A stretch of 64,000 nucleotides of DNA from Corticium candelabrum (lineage: Eukaryota > Porifera > Homoscleromorpha > Homosclerophorida > Plakinidae). The position numbers were made by a program, and so were the translations under genes. Each line of letters begins with the position of its first letter. Position 1 is the first letter of the stretch. The notes under the pieces are model-generated. The model did not search any database. It was not told the DNA's origin and saw only the letters and a program-made list of their open reading frames with translations. This document shows positions 1 through 10,498 of this stretch, one piece after another. The DNA is taken from NCBI RefSeq assembly GCF_963422355.1, contig NC_085090.1:2722729-2786728 (forward strand), in the 5' to 3' direction.

Positions 1-590
1 ACGATCAAAGTACGCCATATGAGGCCAGCAAGAACAGAATCCATTTCCCGTTGAAAGGAACTTGGAGCGTTGCACAAACCAAACGGCATGGTTTTAAATT
101 CAAACAAGACGACTGCAGTGGTAAAGGCGGCTTTCTCAATGTCATCAAGAGCGATAGCAAGCTGCCAGTACCCTGACATAAAATCAAGGCTGAAAAAGAA
201 CTGCTTACCAGAAAGAAGACCCAAAATGTCGTCAACGCCAAAAATGAGATACCTGTTCTTCTTGGTGCAAGCATTCATGCGGCGATAATCGATACAGAAA
301 AGGCTCACTGCCATCTGGTTTATCTACCAACACAACGGGGCTAGCCCAAGGCAAACGGGATGGGCGAACAGCATCTTTGCGTATTATTGATTCGATTTTA
401 CCTTCTACTTCATCTCTCTTGGAGAGAGTAAACGATAAGGCGACACGTTAATTGGCGGGTGATCTCCAGTATTAGTGTGATGTTCTAGCGCACTAGGACG
501 ACCCAAATCGTCCAAATGCTTCGCAAACTCGTCGAAATAACTTTTCAGAAGCGCATCGTTGAGACTGTTGTGAAGACGAGAGTTAGTCGT
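1..590 (-). pseudogene. Ty3/gypsy-type reverse transcriptase fragment (pol), frameshifted
   Basis: Read on the minus strand, about 590 bp translate in shifting frames into the N-terminal half of a Ty3/gypsy reverse transcriptase. Upstream is the TGDHPPI...PYRL block. It is followed by RPSRLPWASPVVLVDKPDG and, after a frame change near 305, by FCIDYRRMNACTKK. The motif A region LDFMSGYWQ and the MPFGLCNAPSSFQR block then follow. The YxDD motif would lie beyond the window edge. At least two frameshifts (near 305 and 415) show it is dead. This region normally copies LTR-retrotransposon RNA into DNA. No LTR is visible. Confidence 0.85.
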
Positions 591-766
591 TAATCAAAGC
601 AGACGAGCTGAAAACAGAGCCTGAGCACGACGGAGGTGCATTATTGCACAGCGGCGACGACAAATCGCTATCAGCAACACCAAAAGGTGTGACGGTTGTC
701 GGGTCTAGAATAGCGGTTAAAGCGTGCAAGACAGTAAGAACAACACAAACAAACCGACTGAACCTC
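591..766. other. unassigned stretch
   Basis: Short sequence between the gypsy fragment and the duplicated retroelement/MITE segment. No gene or repeat is recognised. Confidence 0.4.
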
Positions 767-1187
767 GTACTTGTTTTCCTTGAATTGCTCCCTTCTCATT
801 GCTGCGCTTTCCCCAGTTGTAGCTGCTCGAGGTAAGATGTCTCAGCGCGGGATCCAGGAATTTTTTAAAGAGGGGGTTACTGTTAGCAGTTATTTATAGC
901 ATTACTAATGTTCTCTTTTCTAATCAAATTATTGAACCACGCTTATTGAAAAAAGGGGTTAAACTCCTTAACCCCCCTCTGGATCCGGCCTTGTGTCTGA
1001 TGCCCATGGCTGAGCTAGTGCCATGTCTAACTCAACGTTAGATCCTGTCTCCGAGTCATCAACTAGGATGTCAGGTCGATTGTTCGAATGTGTGTAGCGG
1101 TCCCTAGGCTCACACTTGTGGGGCAGATGAACTGACTCAAGTACTCAGACCATACTGATTTCATCGAATCATGGGTTCACACAAACA
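767..1187. repeat. 420-bp copy of retroelement segment plus MITE
   Basis: This stretch is nearly identical to 2786-3205. It holds the same retroelement coding flanks (minus strand, including the RPDILVDDSE block) around the same 151-bp MITE with the same 5-bp target repeat. Homology stops abruptly at both ends. It is therefore a truncated duplicate of a chimera that already contained the MITE. Confidence 0.85.
843..993. mobile_element. hAT-type MITE, copy 1
   Basis: A 151-bp non-coding element. It starts CAGCGCGGGATCCAGG and ends CTGGATCCGGCCTTG, forming imperfect terminal inverted repeats. The direct repeat TGTCT flanks it at 838-842 and 994-998. The ends match those of the transposase-bearing hAT element at 17916-21228 (CAGTAGCGGATCCAG / CTAGATCCGCGGCTG), and both have 5-bp flanking repeats. 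It is probably mobilised by that family. Confidence 0.8.
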
Positions 1188-1211
1188 CGCACACAGACGC
1201 ACTCACGCACG

Positions 1212-1273
<62 letters not shown>
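1183..1273. repeat. (CA)n microsatellite
   Basis: About 90 bp of CA dinucleotides, with CACG/CAGA variants at the left end. It abuts the right end of the duplicated retroelement segment. Confidence 0.95.
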
Positions 1274-1274
<1 letters not shown>

Positions 1275-2060
1275 CCGGAGCTAATATTTTTTGGACGCGG
1301 TTTGGACTAGCCGCTGGTGCGAAGGTTCTTTGGTCTACGAGGCTAGTGGCGCGACCTTCGATTCTCGGTAGTTAGTGGACATGTTACATAAACGAAGTGC
1401 TGTCTTTCTGCGCACCTTTCGAGCAGTAACATGCACCGTTTATTCAAAGGGGGCCTCAGTTTTGAATGTTGTCTGCTGAGCGTTGTTTCTCGACACAAAT
1501 TGACTTCAAATAAATTCGATCGCATGATTTATAATTGTAATTTTTTGCGGTTAAACAAATTCTAATTTTCTTGAAATCTTTTTTGAGTGCACATTAGTTA
1601 CTGGATTGTGCATGCGTCAATATTTGCACTGTTGCATCCACTGCATACATCAAACTGTGTACTATGTATTGTAAATGTATTTCCTGTGTGCAATTGAATA
1701 ACATGGAATTAATAACAGGGTACATGCATTCAAAGTTCAAAGTACTCAGGCAGTTTAATTCTATTTCAAAACTACTACAAAATATTTATTAACAGATAAA
1801 CACTATACAATTTAAATGAGCATAGGATGTGTGTTAACACAATATTTATTAAATTGAGCTAATTAAGTTACGTTAAATTAACTATTTTTATTTATTTAAC
1901 TTAATGGTATCTCTCATTGATGTTATCACTCATTTTGTTGTTGACACTAGTAAGTATACCTGAGATACCATGCCTTTTAGCCAATTGGCATTTTATTTCG
2001 AACAATGTACACACCATGGCATCTGTCGTTATATGGTTGGTGACATGAATGACAGTTCAT

Positions 2061-2063
<3 letters not shown>
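1274..2063. other. AT-rich intergenic sequence
   Basis: No gene, RNA or mobile-element signature is recognised. The ORF near 1343-1525 has no recognisable features. Confidence 0.5.
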
Positions 2064-2120
<57 letters not shown>

Positions 2121-2156
2121 TGTGTGTCTGTGTGTGTCTGTGTCTGTGTCTGTGTG

Positions 2157-2211
<55 letters not shown>

Positions 2212-2273
2212 GTGTCTGTCTGTGTGTCTGTCAGTGTGTCTGTCTGTCTGTCTGTCTATCTATCTGTCCGTCC

Positions 2274-2323
<50 letters not shown>

Positions 2324-2350
2324 GTGTCTGTCTGTCTGTCTGTCTGTCTG
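2064..2350. repeat. compound (TG)n-(TCTG)n microsatellite
   Basis: (TG)n runs to about 2118, then a TG/TCTG transition zone, then (TCTG)n to 2350 with a few interruptions. It produces long spurious Cys/Val/Ser ORFs. Confidence 0.97.
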
Positions 2351-2497
2351 TTAAATACAAATATTTCAAATCCAAAGAAATTTCCATCAAGAGTTTATAA
2401 GCTAGTCTTTAACTTAAGTAGAGTTCCTCTAAATCAACAACAAACACTTAAGGCTACAACAGATGACCCATAAGGGGTTTAGAAAACCTTTAACCAC

Positions 2498-3600
2498 TTA
2501 CTTAAAACAAATTAATATTCGTCGAGGACATTGAAAGATTTTTTGTCCAGCTGAAATTACTGTCATCTTCCTAGAGATCACCCTTGAATTGTATTGCTGC
2601 AGCTTGATAGAAAATCGTCGTCTCCAGTGTGTTTTGAACTCAGCAATGTTAGATCGTCCATTGTCATCCCTCCACAAAGCAGAGAGAACCCTCAAGTACT
2701 CTGACGCTTTCTCCCCCCAACGACCGAAATGTTCGAATACAAGAGGCACGACTGTTGGCGAATATCCACCGGGTAGTCGTTCATGGGCGTACTTGTTTTC
2801 CTTGAATTGCTCCCTTCTCATTGCTGCGCTTTCCCCAGTTGTAGCTGCTCGAGGTAAGATGTCTCAGCGCGGGATCCAGGAATTTTTTAAAGAGGGGGTT
2901 ACTGTTAGCAGTTATTTATAGCATTACTAATGTTCTCTTTTCTAATCAAATTATTGAACCACGCTTATTGGAGAAAGGGGTTAAACCCCTTAACCCCCCT
3001 CTGGATCCGGCCTTGTGTCTGATGCCCATGGCTGAGCTAGTGCCATGTCTAACTCAACGTTAGATCCTGTCTCCGAGTCATCAACTAGGATGTCAGGTCG
3101 ATTGTTCGAATGTGTGTAGCGGTTCCTAGGCTCACACTTGTGGGGCAGATGAACTGACTCAAGTACTCAGACCATACTGACATCATCGAATCATAGGTTC
3201 ACACAGGGCCGCCACCGTGCTTGCATGTTAGGAGGTGGAATCCATCTGCGTCAGAGCCCTTTATATCTAAAGTTCGACCACAATCGCACTTGTTGACCCA
3301 CTCAGGAAAGGAGACAGGAATCCTTAACCTCATTGAAGCTGCCGAAATAAAACTGTTGGGTGATAGCGCAAACTTCTTTGAGGAAGGTACAGCACTGAGC
3401 CAAGTTCCAGCTCCCTTAACCTGCAGAGACAGCAGACGTGCAGCGTCTTTTTGAGATGAGCTGTCAATCAAAGCATTAACTGTAATAGTGTTGTTAGCAT
3501 CTATCAATCAGTGTTGGAGTTTCTTTGTGTTAGATACCACCTCTGAAAGATCCTTGTCGTTATTCAATAGTTGATCCAGTTGATGACCAATGCTTTCGTT
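2498..3600 (-). pseudogene. C-terminal part of an RT retroelement polyprotein, split by a MITE
   Basis: Minus-strand remnant read from about 3600 down to 2498. First comes a KGAGTWLSAVPSS block. A C-x-C...H...C zinc-binding stretch follows (CDCGRTLDIKG...HLLTCKHGG). Next is an endonuclease-like block RPDILVDDSE...VELDMALAQPW that resembles a PD-(D/E)xK core. After the MITE at 2865-3015 the coding resumes with YSPTVVPLVFEHFGRWG and a tail with FSIKLQQYN. These blocks match the 3' half of the retroelement at 49.8-51.1 kb (AWLRALPNPN, LSVKLRCYN), so both belong to one superfamily. No reverse-transcriptase core is present here, and stops and the MITE inactivate it. Confidence 0.75.
2865..3015. 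mobile_element. hAT-type MITE, copy 2
   Basis: A 151-bp element almost identical to 843-993. It sits inside the retroelement ORF and is flanked by TGTCT at 2860-2864 and 3016-3020. Removing it with one TGTCT rejoins the coding sense of the retroelement, which marks it as an insertion. Confidence 0.85.
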
Positions 3601-4276
3601 CACACGTTCAGCAAGTTAAATGAGCATACAGGGTTGTCAGTTAAATGTTTTTACTATTTTAAATCAATATTTTAAACTCAAACAGTCTGTAAAACTGCTT
3701 TAGCGTAGAGTCTTGTAGAGTTCTATAGAAACAGCTTCTAATCAGTATGCAGTACGTAGCGCATGCAGAGTCCTCTAGATATTAGAGGCTCTGATGTAAA
3801 GTGATTTCCAGACAAAATTTATATCAGCGTTGAGTAGCCATGTACGTTTTGTAATCTCATGAAATTAAAGTTGTCTGCATGGCCAATCCCTAGATTGATG
3901 ACAAAACTTGCCTGGCGCATGCACTCGTTTCTTCATGCAGAGACACTTGAAAGAAATGCATAGAAGAGAAAAGCTTTCAGCCTTCCTTCATTGCCAGATG
4001 GACTTGAATACATAATGCGATTCTGTTCTCTATACCGTCACTATTACGTTTGACATGTCATAAAGGCACACGTGCAGCAAAGCATGGCGACTGCTGTTAC
4101 TTAATTAACAACTAATTTGTTACAAGAGGATTCTGCAATTGCCACAAAGTTATATATGTGTGTGTGAATATTTCTTCAATAAATATAACATCTGCTGCAC
4201 AAAAAGTATTATTCTGCAACGCCTCTTTGCTCATTCTTGACTATTGTATACATAAAATATATGTGTAGATTTTCAG

Positions 4277-4277
<1 letters not shown>

Positions 4278-4340
<63 letters not shown>
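4278..4340. repeat. (TA)n(CA)n microsatellite upstream of gene A
   Basis: TA tract with a short CA tail about 110 bp before the start codon. The duplicate at 28.55 kb has a longer TA/CA tract at the equivalent position. Confidence 0.95.
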
Positions 4341-4341
<1 letters not shown>

Positions 4342-4451
4342 ATTAGATTGTCTTTGCGTAATGTTGTAGTAGTCTACTTGTTTTGGCTGCACTTTAGTTG
4401 CTAGGCTACTAAACTGCCATGTGACCTGTATCCAGTATACTTGCGAGTCAC

Positions 4452-7400
4452 ATGGCTACTAGAGACAAAGAAGTTGCCCGACGTGGTGTTAGAGAACGTT
4501 TAGTTCTCTACACTACTCCAGTACTGACATCGGTGGTGCTCACCATCGTTTTCTGTCAACTCAGTCTTCATCAGTCTCGATTGCAAGTGCTGGAGAAGTT
4601 CATGAAAGATTCAATTGCTACTCTCAAAATGCAACGCCAAACAACAAAAGACGTCAATTTACGTGATCACGACTTGCTTTTGCGTTACACTAGAAATGAC
4701 GAAAGTGTGGAGGGTGTACAAACACTGAACGACTATTTTGGTAAAATAGCAGAGCAACAGGTAAGGTGACTAAGCAAATATCGTTAGAATTTCCGTAGTA
4801 ACTTACGATGCTGTTTTCAATTCCATGCGATACAGTTGACAAAGTTTTTGAAAGCCCGTTGTGTGGATAGTAAGATTCTATGCATGCAAGGTAAGGGTCA
4901 TGCACACATGTCCTACTCACAACAAAGAGACACTTTTTAGTCACACCCTCGAATCTTTTTGTCTATTCATTCTCTACATTAAATGTATGCAGGTAGCAAA
5001 GGCGACAAAGGAGACAGAGGAATAGTTGGTTCTTCAGGTTTGAAAGGCGAAAAAGGTTCAAAGGGAGACTCTGGCTTAGGCAACGACGATAGAATTGGTA
5101 CTGTACCTTGGTTGACGTCTCTAACACCGTTTAAGTGTTAACTGATAGAATGTTGTTGCGCAGAGCCTCCAGTTATTACCAAACAGCCAAGCGATGTTCT
5201 GGCGTCGGAGTCTGAAACAGCCGAGTTTCAATGCGCTGCTGAAGGTTTCCCATCGCCTCAAATTCGATGGTTGAAGCTGGAGTCGACGCTACCTCAATCT
5301 CGAGTGACCATGTCAAAGAATAACTCTCTAGCCATTACTAACGTTCATCATCAAGACGCAGGAACATACATCTGTTTGGCTGAGAATATTTTTGGCATAG
5401 CAAAAAGCTACGCAACTCTAACTATTCAAGGTTAATATTCTATCGTTGAAAGCTTGATTTATAGACCTGCATGCACAAAAACTAATATATTATTTATGCT
5501 GATTATAGTTTCTGTCAAATTTGTTCTGGTTCCTCCATCAGTAGTGACCGTACAAGAAGGACAAAACATCAAACTAGACTGTTTGGCAACAGGTTTTCCA
5601 TCTCCGACAATAACTTGGTCACGGCGTCACAAAAAACTTGAGGTCAACAAAGTGAACGTCAACGGAAGTCTTATCGTTAAGAGTATTAGTAAAGATGATG
5701 GAGATAAATACACCTGTACTGCAAAAAACAGTCTAGGGAAGAAAACGTATTCATTTACAATTAAGTTGCAACCACTCAATGGAAGTAAGATCATAAGATT
5801 ATGTGTTCAGTCAGTAAACATACATTATGTAAAATTGTTATATATCTATACATATAAATTAAAACCTAATTTTTGAAACTATTTATGTTTTCTTATAGAT
5901 TTGTCTTCAAGACTATATTTGGAAGTTCAAGTCGAGCTTGGTGATGATGTGACTCTTAAGTGCAACCTCTGTGCCTTACCAGGATTTTCTGTCACATGGT
6001 TGAAACTAAAAGGCAATATGACAACAGATAGAACGAACACAACGGAGTGTTTACTAATCATCAAAAACGTTACCCGAAATGACACAGGAAATTACTCTTG
6101 CGTTGCTAAATCTAAAAGCATATATTCGCTTGCAGTTTTAAGACAGGATATGAAACTTGTAGTCAAAGGTATAAAATATATAATTTAATTATTTTGTTTT
6201 TGTTAGGTTATTGATTTTTTGTCCATTAAAGACAAAGTAGGGTTGATGCATTACGCTTTGCAAAACGTAGTCGTACACGTCAATAATAACATGTAGTAAA
6301 ATGTATACCATACATATAGCTAATAAATGCTAATTGACAGTTGGTTATTTCATGCCTTTCTTAAAAATGTTACTGTCCATAATGTATATTTTAACACGTT
6401 AGTCTAAAATGATTAAGTTTTAGTAAAGGTTTAGATTGCTGTGTACATTAATATTAATTGTAATTATCTATATATTTGGTCTTTACAGGCTCAGCACGTG
6501 TGACAAGTCGCACTCCTCCTGTAATAGTTGTCTGGCCTGGAGAAAATGTAACACTAAATTGTTCCGGTGTTGGCCCTCCCGCACCTCAAGTCTATTGGAC
6601 AAAAGAATCTCGTCGACTAAAACATGACAGGGATGGACAATTACGGTTTCTGGCTGTTTCTCACAAAGACAGTGCAACATATCGTTGCCACGCTGTCAAT
6701 TACTTAGGAAGAGACACACAGAGTACGGCTGTAGGTAAGACTTTGCTATATATACACATTTTTACTCAGTAAATTTAATTAATGTTTGTTGCCCACATGT
6801 AGTGGTTATTACAAGTCTAGAGTTTGTTCATCGTCCCCCGGCTTCTGTTGTTGCACTGCTTCGAAACCTATAACACTCAACTGCACTGCTGCAGTAGCGC
6901 CTAATATACCTGCAACAACTGCATGGATATTTCCACACAAACAGTGTGGGTTAGGATCAGCCAAAAGGACTGTATTACGTAATGGATCATTAGTTATACG
7001 AGAAACAACTGCATGGGACAGTGGTAAGTACGTATGTTATGCTGGCAATAAAAGGATTTTGGCGAGTGTGCAATTGAAAGTGGCAGGTATATGGTAATCA
7101 ATTTACAATAATTTTTGTTTCTAGTATTGATTCATTTTTTACGCATACAGTGGATTTGAGATGGATGTTGACTAGTGACAGCTGTTGGGGACTTCGTCGG
7201 TCTACTTACAACCGCTCGGTGTATTATGCTGTTTCTTCGTCAACCACGTGGAATAAATCTAAATTTTATCATTGTCCTGAGGGATACTATTGGGCGTGCA
7301 CTGTTGAGGGACGGAAAATATTTAAGAAGAACAGCAATTCAGGGTCAACATCCGTATATTCCGGCCAGTGTGGATGGAGTGGCTACGACTTTGCAGGAGC

Positions 7401-7536
7401 ATCAAGGTACTATTTCAGATTCCGTGACTCAGCATCGACAAATGCTTACAAGCACGCTGGCAGCTATGACCAGAAGCAAGTACAAACCACCACGGAAACC
7501 AAATACTTTGCTGGAATTGTATGCATTAAAATATAG
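4452..7536 (+). CDS. Type II membrane protein: collagen repeat, five Ig domains, Cys-rich C-terminal domain (gene A; frameshifted)
   Basis: Nine exons with GT/AG borders: 4452-4760, 4836-4890, 4993-5097, 5164-5430, 5509-5784, 5899-6168, 6489-6734, 6803-7086, 7151-7536. Exon 1 gives a short cytosolic end, one membrane segment (about residues 20-40, YTTPVLTSVVLTIVFCQLSL) and a helical stalk. There is no signal peptide, which implies type II topology. Exon 3 encodes Gly-X-Y triplets. Exons 4-8 each encode one Ig domain with C...W...DxGxYxC. Exon 9 encodes a ~128-residue Cys-rich domain. Compared with gene B, exon 8 is one base short (284 vs 285 bp), giving a stop at 6871-6873 and loss of Ig5 and the C-terminal domain. 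This is either a real pseudogenising deletion or a sequence error. A role in adhesion or recognition is inferred from architecture only. Confidence 0.8.
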
Positions 7537-7578
7537 ATTAGTATTTGTGGTTGTTGTGTGGGTTGTATTGTAAATTCG

Positions 7579-7584
7579 AATAAA
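7579..7584 (+). promoter_or_regulatory. polyadenylation signal of gene A
   Basis: AATAAA 43 bp after the stop codon. The same signal lies at the same distance after the stop of gene B. Confidence 0.7.
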
Positions 7585-7652
7585 TAAAAATTTCTTTATA
7601 CTTTTTGGTGTTTTTTTAGTTTTTTATATGTATAGCTTTGCATGTATCACAA

Positions 7653-8706
7653 TAGCCTCGTCTCCAGACTAGACTCACGTGAGTCTAGCAGTGTCCGGTT
7701 CCCGTATAACACTTTCAGCCTCCCGTGAGTCTGGACTCACCTCACCTACTTTCACACACTTACTTCATTAAGTGTCACCCCATTTCAACAAGTGTTAACC
7801 CACGTCACAGTCTTGGCACCCCACGTAACTAAATACTACCACGTCACAAACTCAATTGACTTGAATCTATCTAATGTGTGTCCCTGCAGTTTGTAAATCA
7901 CGTCCAAGCCTCCAAACAGCGCATGGTGACTCTCCACGGCGAGTGATTCACCACGTTCACACTCTCCAAATCTCAAGACGACTTCAGCATGTGGAAATGT
8001 TAGTGTATTCTTACGTTATTGTCCTACTCTTGTAGACTAACGAGTCTGCCAAGTCTAGTTACAGCAATCCGGACTTCGCGTGTAGTTCACTCGTTGTTTT
8101 GTCTCACATCCGCTATCTGCATGATTCTTGTTAGTGCGCAGACTCTATTGTAAAGGCCAGTAGAGCGCGCAATGGCAACGAGAGATCGTCGACACATTGA
8201 CGTGGAATTGCAGCCCACTCTTCGTGTTTTCAATTATGATGACTTTCGGGAGGGTATCCGAGGAGGAATAGACATCTTTGTCCGCACAAACAACGAGTAA
8301 ACGTCACGCGAAGTCCGGATCGCTGTAACTAGACTTGCCAGGCTCGCCATTCCAACAAGAACGTAGGAATACACTCACCTTTCCACATGCTAAAGTCGTC
8401 TTGAGATTTTGAGTGTGTGAACTTGGTGAATCACTCGCCGTGGAGAGTCACCACGCACTGTTTTGGCGGCTTGGGCGTGATACACAATCTGCTGGGTCAT
8501 ACATTAGATAGATATAAGCTAATTAAGTTTGTGACATAGGTAATATTTAGTCACGTGGTGTGCCAAGACTGTGACGACAGTTGACACTTAGTGAAGTAAG
8601 TGTGTGAACATGGGCACGGAGAGTGCAGACTCACGGGAGGCTGAAAGTGTATTTGTTATACGGGGAACCGAACACTGCCAGGTTATCGTGAGTCTGGGGA
8701 CCAGGC
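7653..8706. mobile_element. Long-inverted-repeat (foldback-like) element in gene A 3' flank
   Basis: A 1,054-bp insertion flanked by the 8-bp direct repeat TATCACAA (7645-7652 and 8707-8714). The arms are roughly 440-450 bp (about 7653-8105 and 8272-8706) and are imperfect inverted copies. The ends read TAGCCTCGTCTCCAGAC and, reversed, GCCTGGTCCCCAGAC. The duplicate locus near 32.1 kb has the single site ATCACAG with no insertion. The central ~165 bp contain a small ORF. An 8-bp target repeat would fit hAT-type mobilisation, but no transposase is present. Confidence 0.85.
8172..8300 (+). CDS. 42-codon ORF in the loop of the foldback element
   Basis: ATG at 8172 opens a 42-residue ORF ending in TAA at 8300. 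It starts MATRDRRHIDVELQP and ends with an acidic/hydrophobic stretch. It occupies almost the entire unique loop between the inverted arms. No family is recognised. It could be a captured exon or chance. Confidence 0.3.
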   Translation: MATRDRRHIDVELQPTLRVFNYDDFREGIRGGIDIFVRTNNE

Positions 8707-8714
8707 TATCACAA

Positions 8715-8919
8715 GCGGTATAAAAGGATATTCAGCAGCAAGGTAGGCTAAATTGTATATACCAGAGGCCCCCGGCCCACATTGCGACGCTTGACCAGTG
8801 GCGTACTGTAGTTTCAGCTAAAAGGGCTCTAACACCCAATTTTTGTGTTCTGTTAAAATTTTGTGTCTGGTCATTGTATCTTATGTTTAGATGTTAGGAA
8901 GACAAACGTTTAGCATGCG

Positions 8920-8921
<2 letters not shown>
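8715..8921. other. downstream flank of gene A
   Basis: Matches 32100-32300 in copy B (GCTAAATTGTATAT..., CTCTAACACCCAATTTTTGTG). No coding potential is evident. Confidence 0.5.

Positions 8922-8991
<70 letters not shown>
8922..8991. repeat. (AT)n microsatellite
   Basis: About 70 bp of AT in copy A. It is absent from the equivalent place in copy B. Confidence 0.95.
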
Positions 8992-8995
<4 letters not shown>

Positions 8996-9179
8996 GCTAA
9001 ATTGGCACCAACGCCAATAACTGGACCGTTCAGCACACAGATTAGGTTTTGGGCTGTAGTAGTTCTGTTACTCTTTGTTTTTGCATGTTACTCTTTGGTT
9101 TGCCCTACAAGTAGAGCTCAACCTAATGCGTGTAAGTGTGTACAGCAGCGTGCAGCCAATCGCTAGCAAACAACAGTGG

Positions 9180-9480
9180 TCAGTCAGATGAAACGTTTGA
9201 GGAACGAAGGGCAGGATCACAGCAGTCGCGAAAATGGAAGCGCTCTAGCGTTGATACAAAAGGAGAAAGAATAGAAGACTTGGTAGAGAACTTGCACAGC
9301 GTGCACGACAAACGGTTTACCAATCTGCAATAAAGGCTGTGGGCGGAAATGGTTGATGTCGTGTTATCATACTTCAATGAACGATCTACATAGTGTTCCG
9401 ATGTTTCAAGTTACCAGCAAATCAGCAAGACAAACTGTGGCATCATTAGTGACTGAGATCGGGTCAGTTAATGCTACTGC
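9180..9480 (+). pseudogene. coding-like repeat fragment (copy 1 of 3)
   Basis: The plus-strand translation contains an acidic/basic helix-like stretch (ERIEDLVENLHSVHDKRFTNLQ). It recurs at 32490-32785 as FVENLQNVHGKRFSTLQ and again, shortened, at 33718-33850. Three diverged copies that keep similar peptide sense suggest a piece of a mobile-element ORF or a lost exon. Stops interrupt it here. No family is recognised. Confidence 0.4.
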
Positions 9481-9772
9481 AATTTGATGTGGCCACCCAG
9501 TACAAGTGAAAGTAATGCTTGTTCTGGTACTTCTGTAGCTCGAGTGAGCCCTGGAAAAAGAGATGACTAGAAGGAAAGAGTTTGCAACAGCTAAGATATC
9601 TATACGGCTTACAAGAGTTGAGAGCGATAACACAAAGACTTTGACGTACAGAAAAGCATAATAAACCGATTGGTTACAAAGAAGTAAATTAGGAGAGTCA
9701 GCTGCATGCAGATGTAAGATCAATACGTTCATTACGCACATAACCTGAGTTTTCTAGGTAGGACTGACAGTC

Positions 9773-10345
9773 TGTTGCGGTAACATATCTAAATGCTCGC
9801 AGCGCTAATTCTCTCATTCTTACTCCTTCATCTAGAATGTGGTCATTGATTGCTTCTAGTGTAGCATTTTACTTTGAAAAACACTTCCTCTATGGGATTC
9901 AGATGTGGACTGTATGATAGAATTTTTAAAATAAATTCCAAGTCCTTGTATCAGATTGAAAACAGAATCAATGTAGTGAAGGGCTGCATTGCTTATAACA
10001 ATTACTAATGATTGATGCTATTGAATGGCCTCACGTGAAGGATAATGTTATGCCTTAGGAATTCAATGAACATTTCTCCTGCCACATATCATTCTGTCAG
10101 TTTTACATCCAACATACCATTTACTGTCATAGCTTCCACGTACAGTACCAACAGCTTGTGACTTTCTGCTGTCCTCTCACTGCATATCCATACTTTTGAA
10201 TAGAATTTCTCCCGTCAAAGCCAGTCTCATCTATACAGAGTAGACAATTTTATGGATAAATAGTCATCTAAGCTACATATAGACCATCCTCTCCAAATCA
10301 CTCCTCAGCTTTACTACAATGCTGATATTATGAAATTGTGATGAT
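9773..10345 (-). pseudogene. Tc1/mariner-like DDE transposase remnant
   Basis: Minus-strand translation in broken frames shows the C-terminal half of a Tc1-like transposase. IVISNAALHYIDSVFNLIQGLG stands at the second catalytic Asp, changed here to Ser. YSPHLNPIEEVFFKVK carries the catalytic Glu. The related copy at 33010-33710 keeps IVIDNA. Such proteins cut and paste DNA at TA sites. Multiple stops make this copy dead. Confidence 0.75.
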
Positions 10346-10498
10346 GAAGCAATCTGCACGGTTTTCAGGCTGCTGACAAGAGTAAGTTATTTAAAGATTA
10401 TTTTTTGATGCATCCTAATTAAGAGTTGAGCGGCCAATATTTGAAATCGTTAAGCTGTACTATTGAACAGAGAGGAGAGACGCTCATCCTACATACAG
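10345..10498. repeat. paralogous fragment, matches 45480-45620
   Basis: Shares GCTGACAAGAGTAAGTTA, AAGATTATTTTT and GAGTTGAGCG with 45.5 kb, in the same orientation. It continues, after an insertion in both copies, as 11097-12225 / 47930-49070. Confidence 0.7.

Larger units (their letters stand above)
3597..9780. repeat. segmental duplication, copy A
   Basis: Collinear with 27885-33000 in direct orientation. The shared block starts at CGTTCACACGTTCAGC, includes the upstream region, all nine exons of the receptor-like gene, its 3' UTR and about 1 kb downstream. Copy A has extra insertions: a long-TIR element at 7653-8706 and an (AT)n tract at 8922-8991. Its left end joins directly onto the retroelement remnant. 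Confidence 0.85.

Noticed and set aside
7175..7573. Second ORF over exon 9 of gene A (and 31633-31932 over gene B)
   Set aside because: Alternative-frame shadow of exon 9. The exon-9 frame has the conserved Cys pattern and joins exon 8 in phase.
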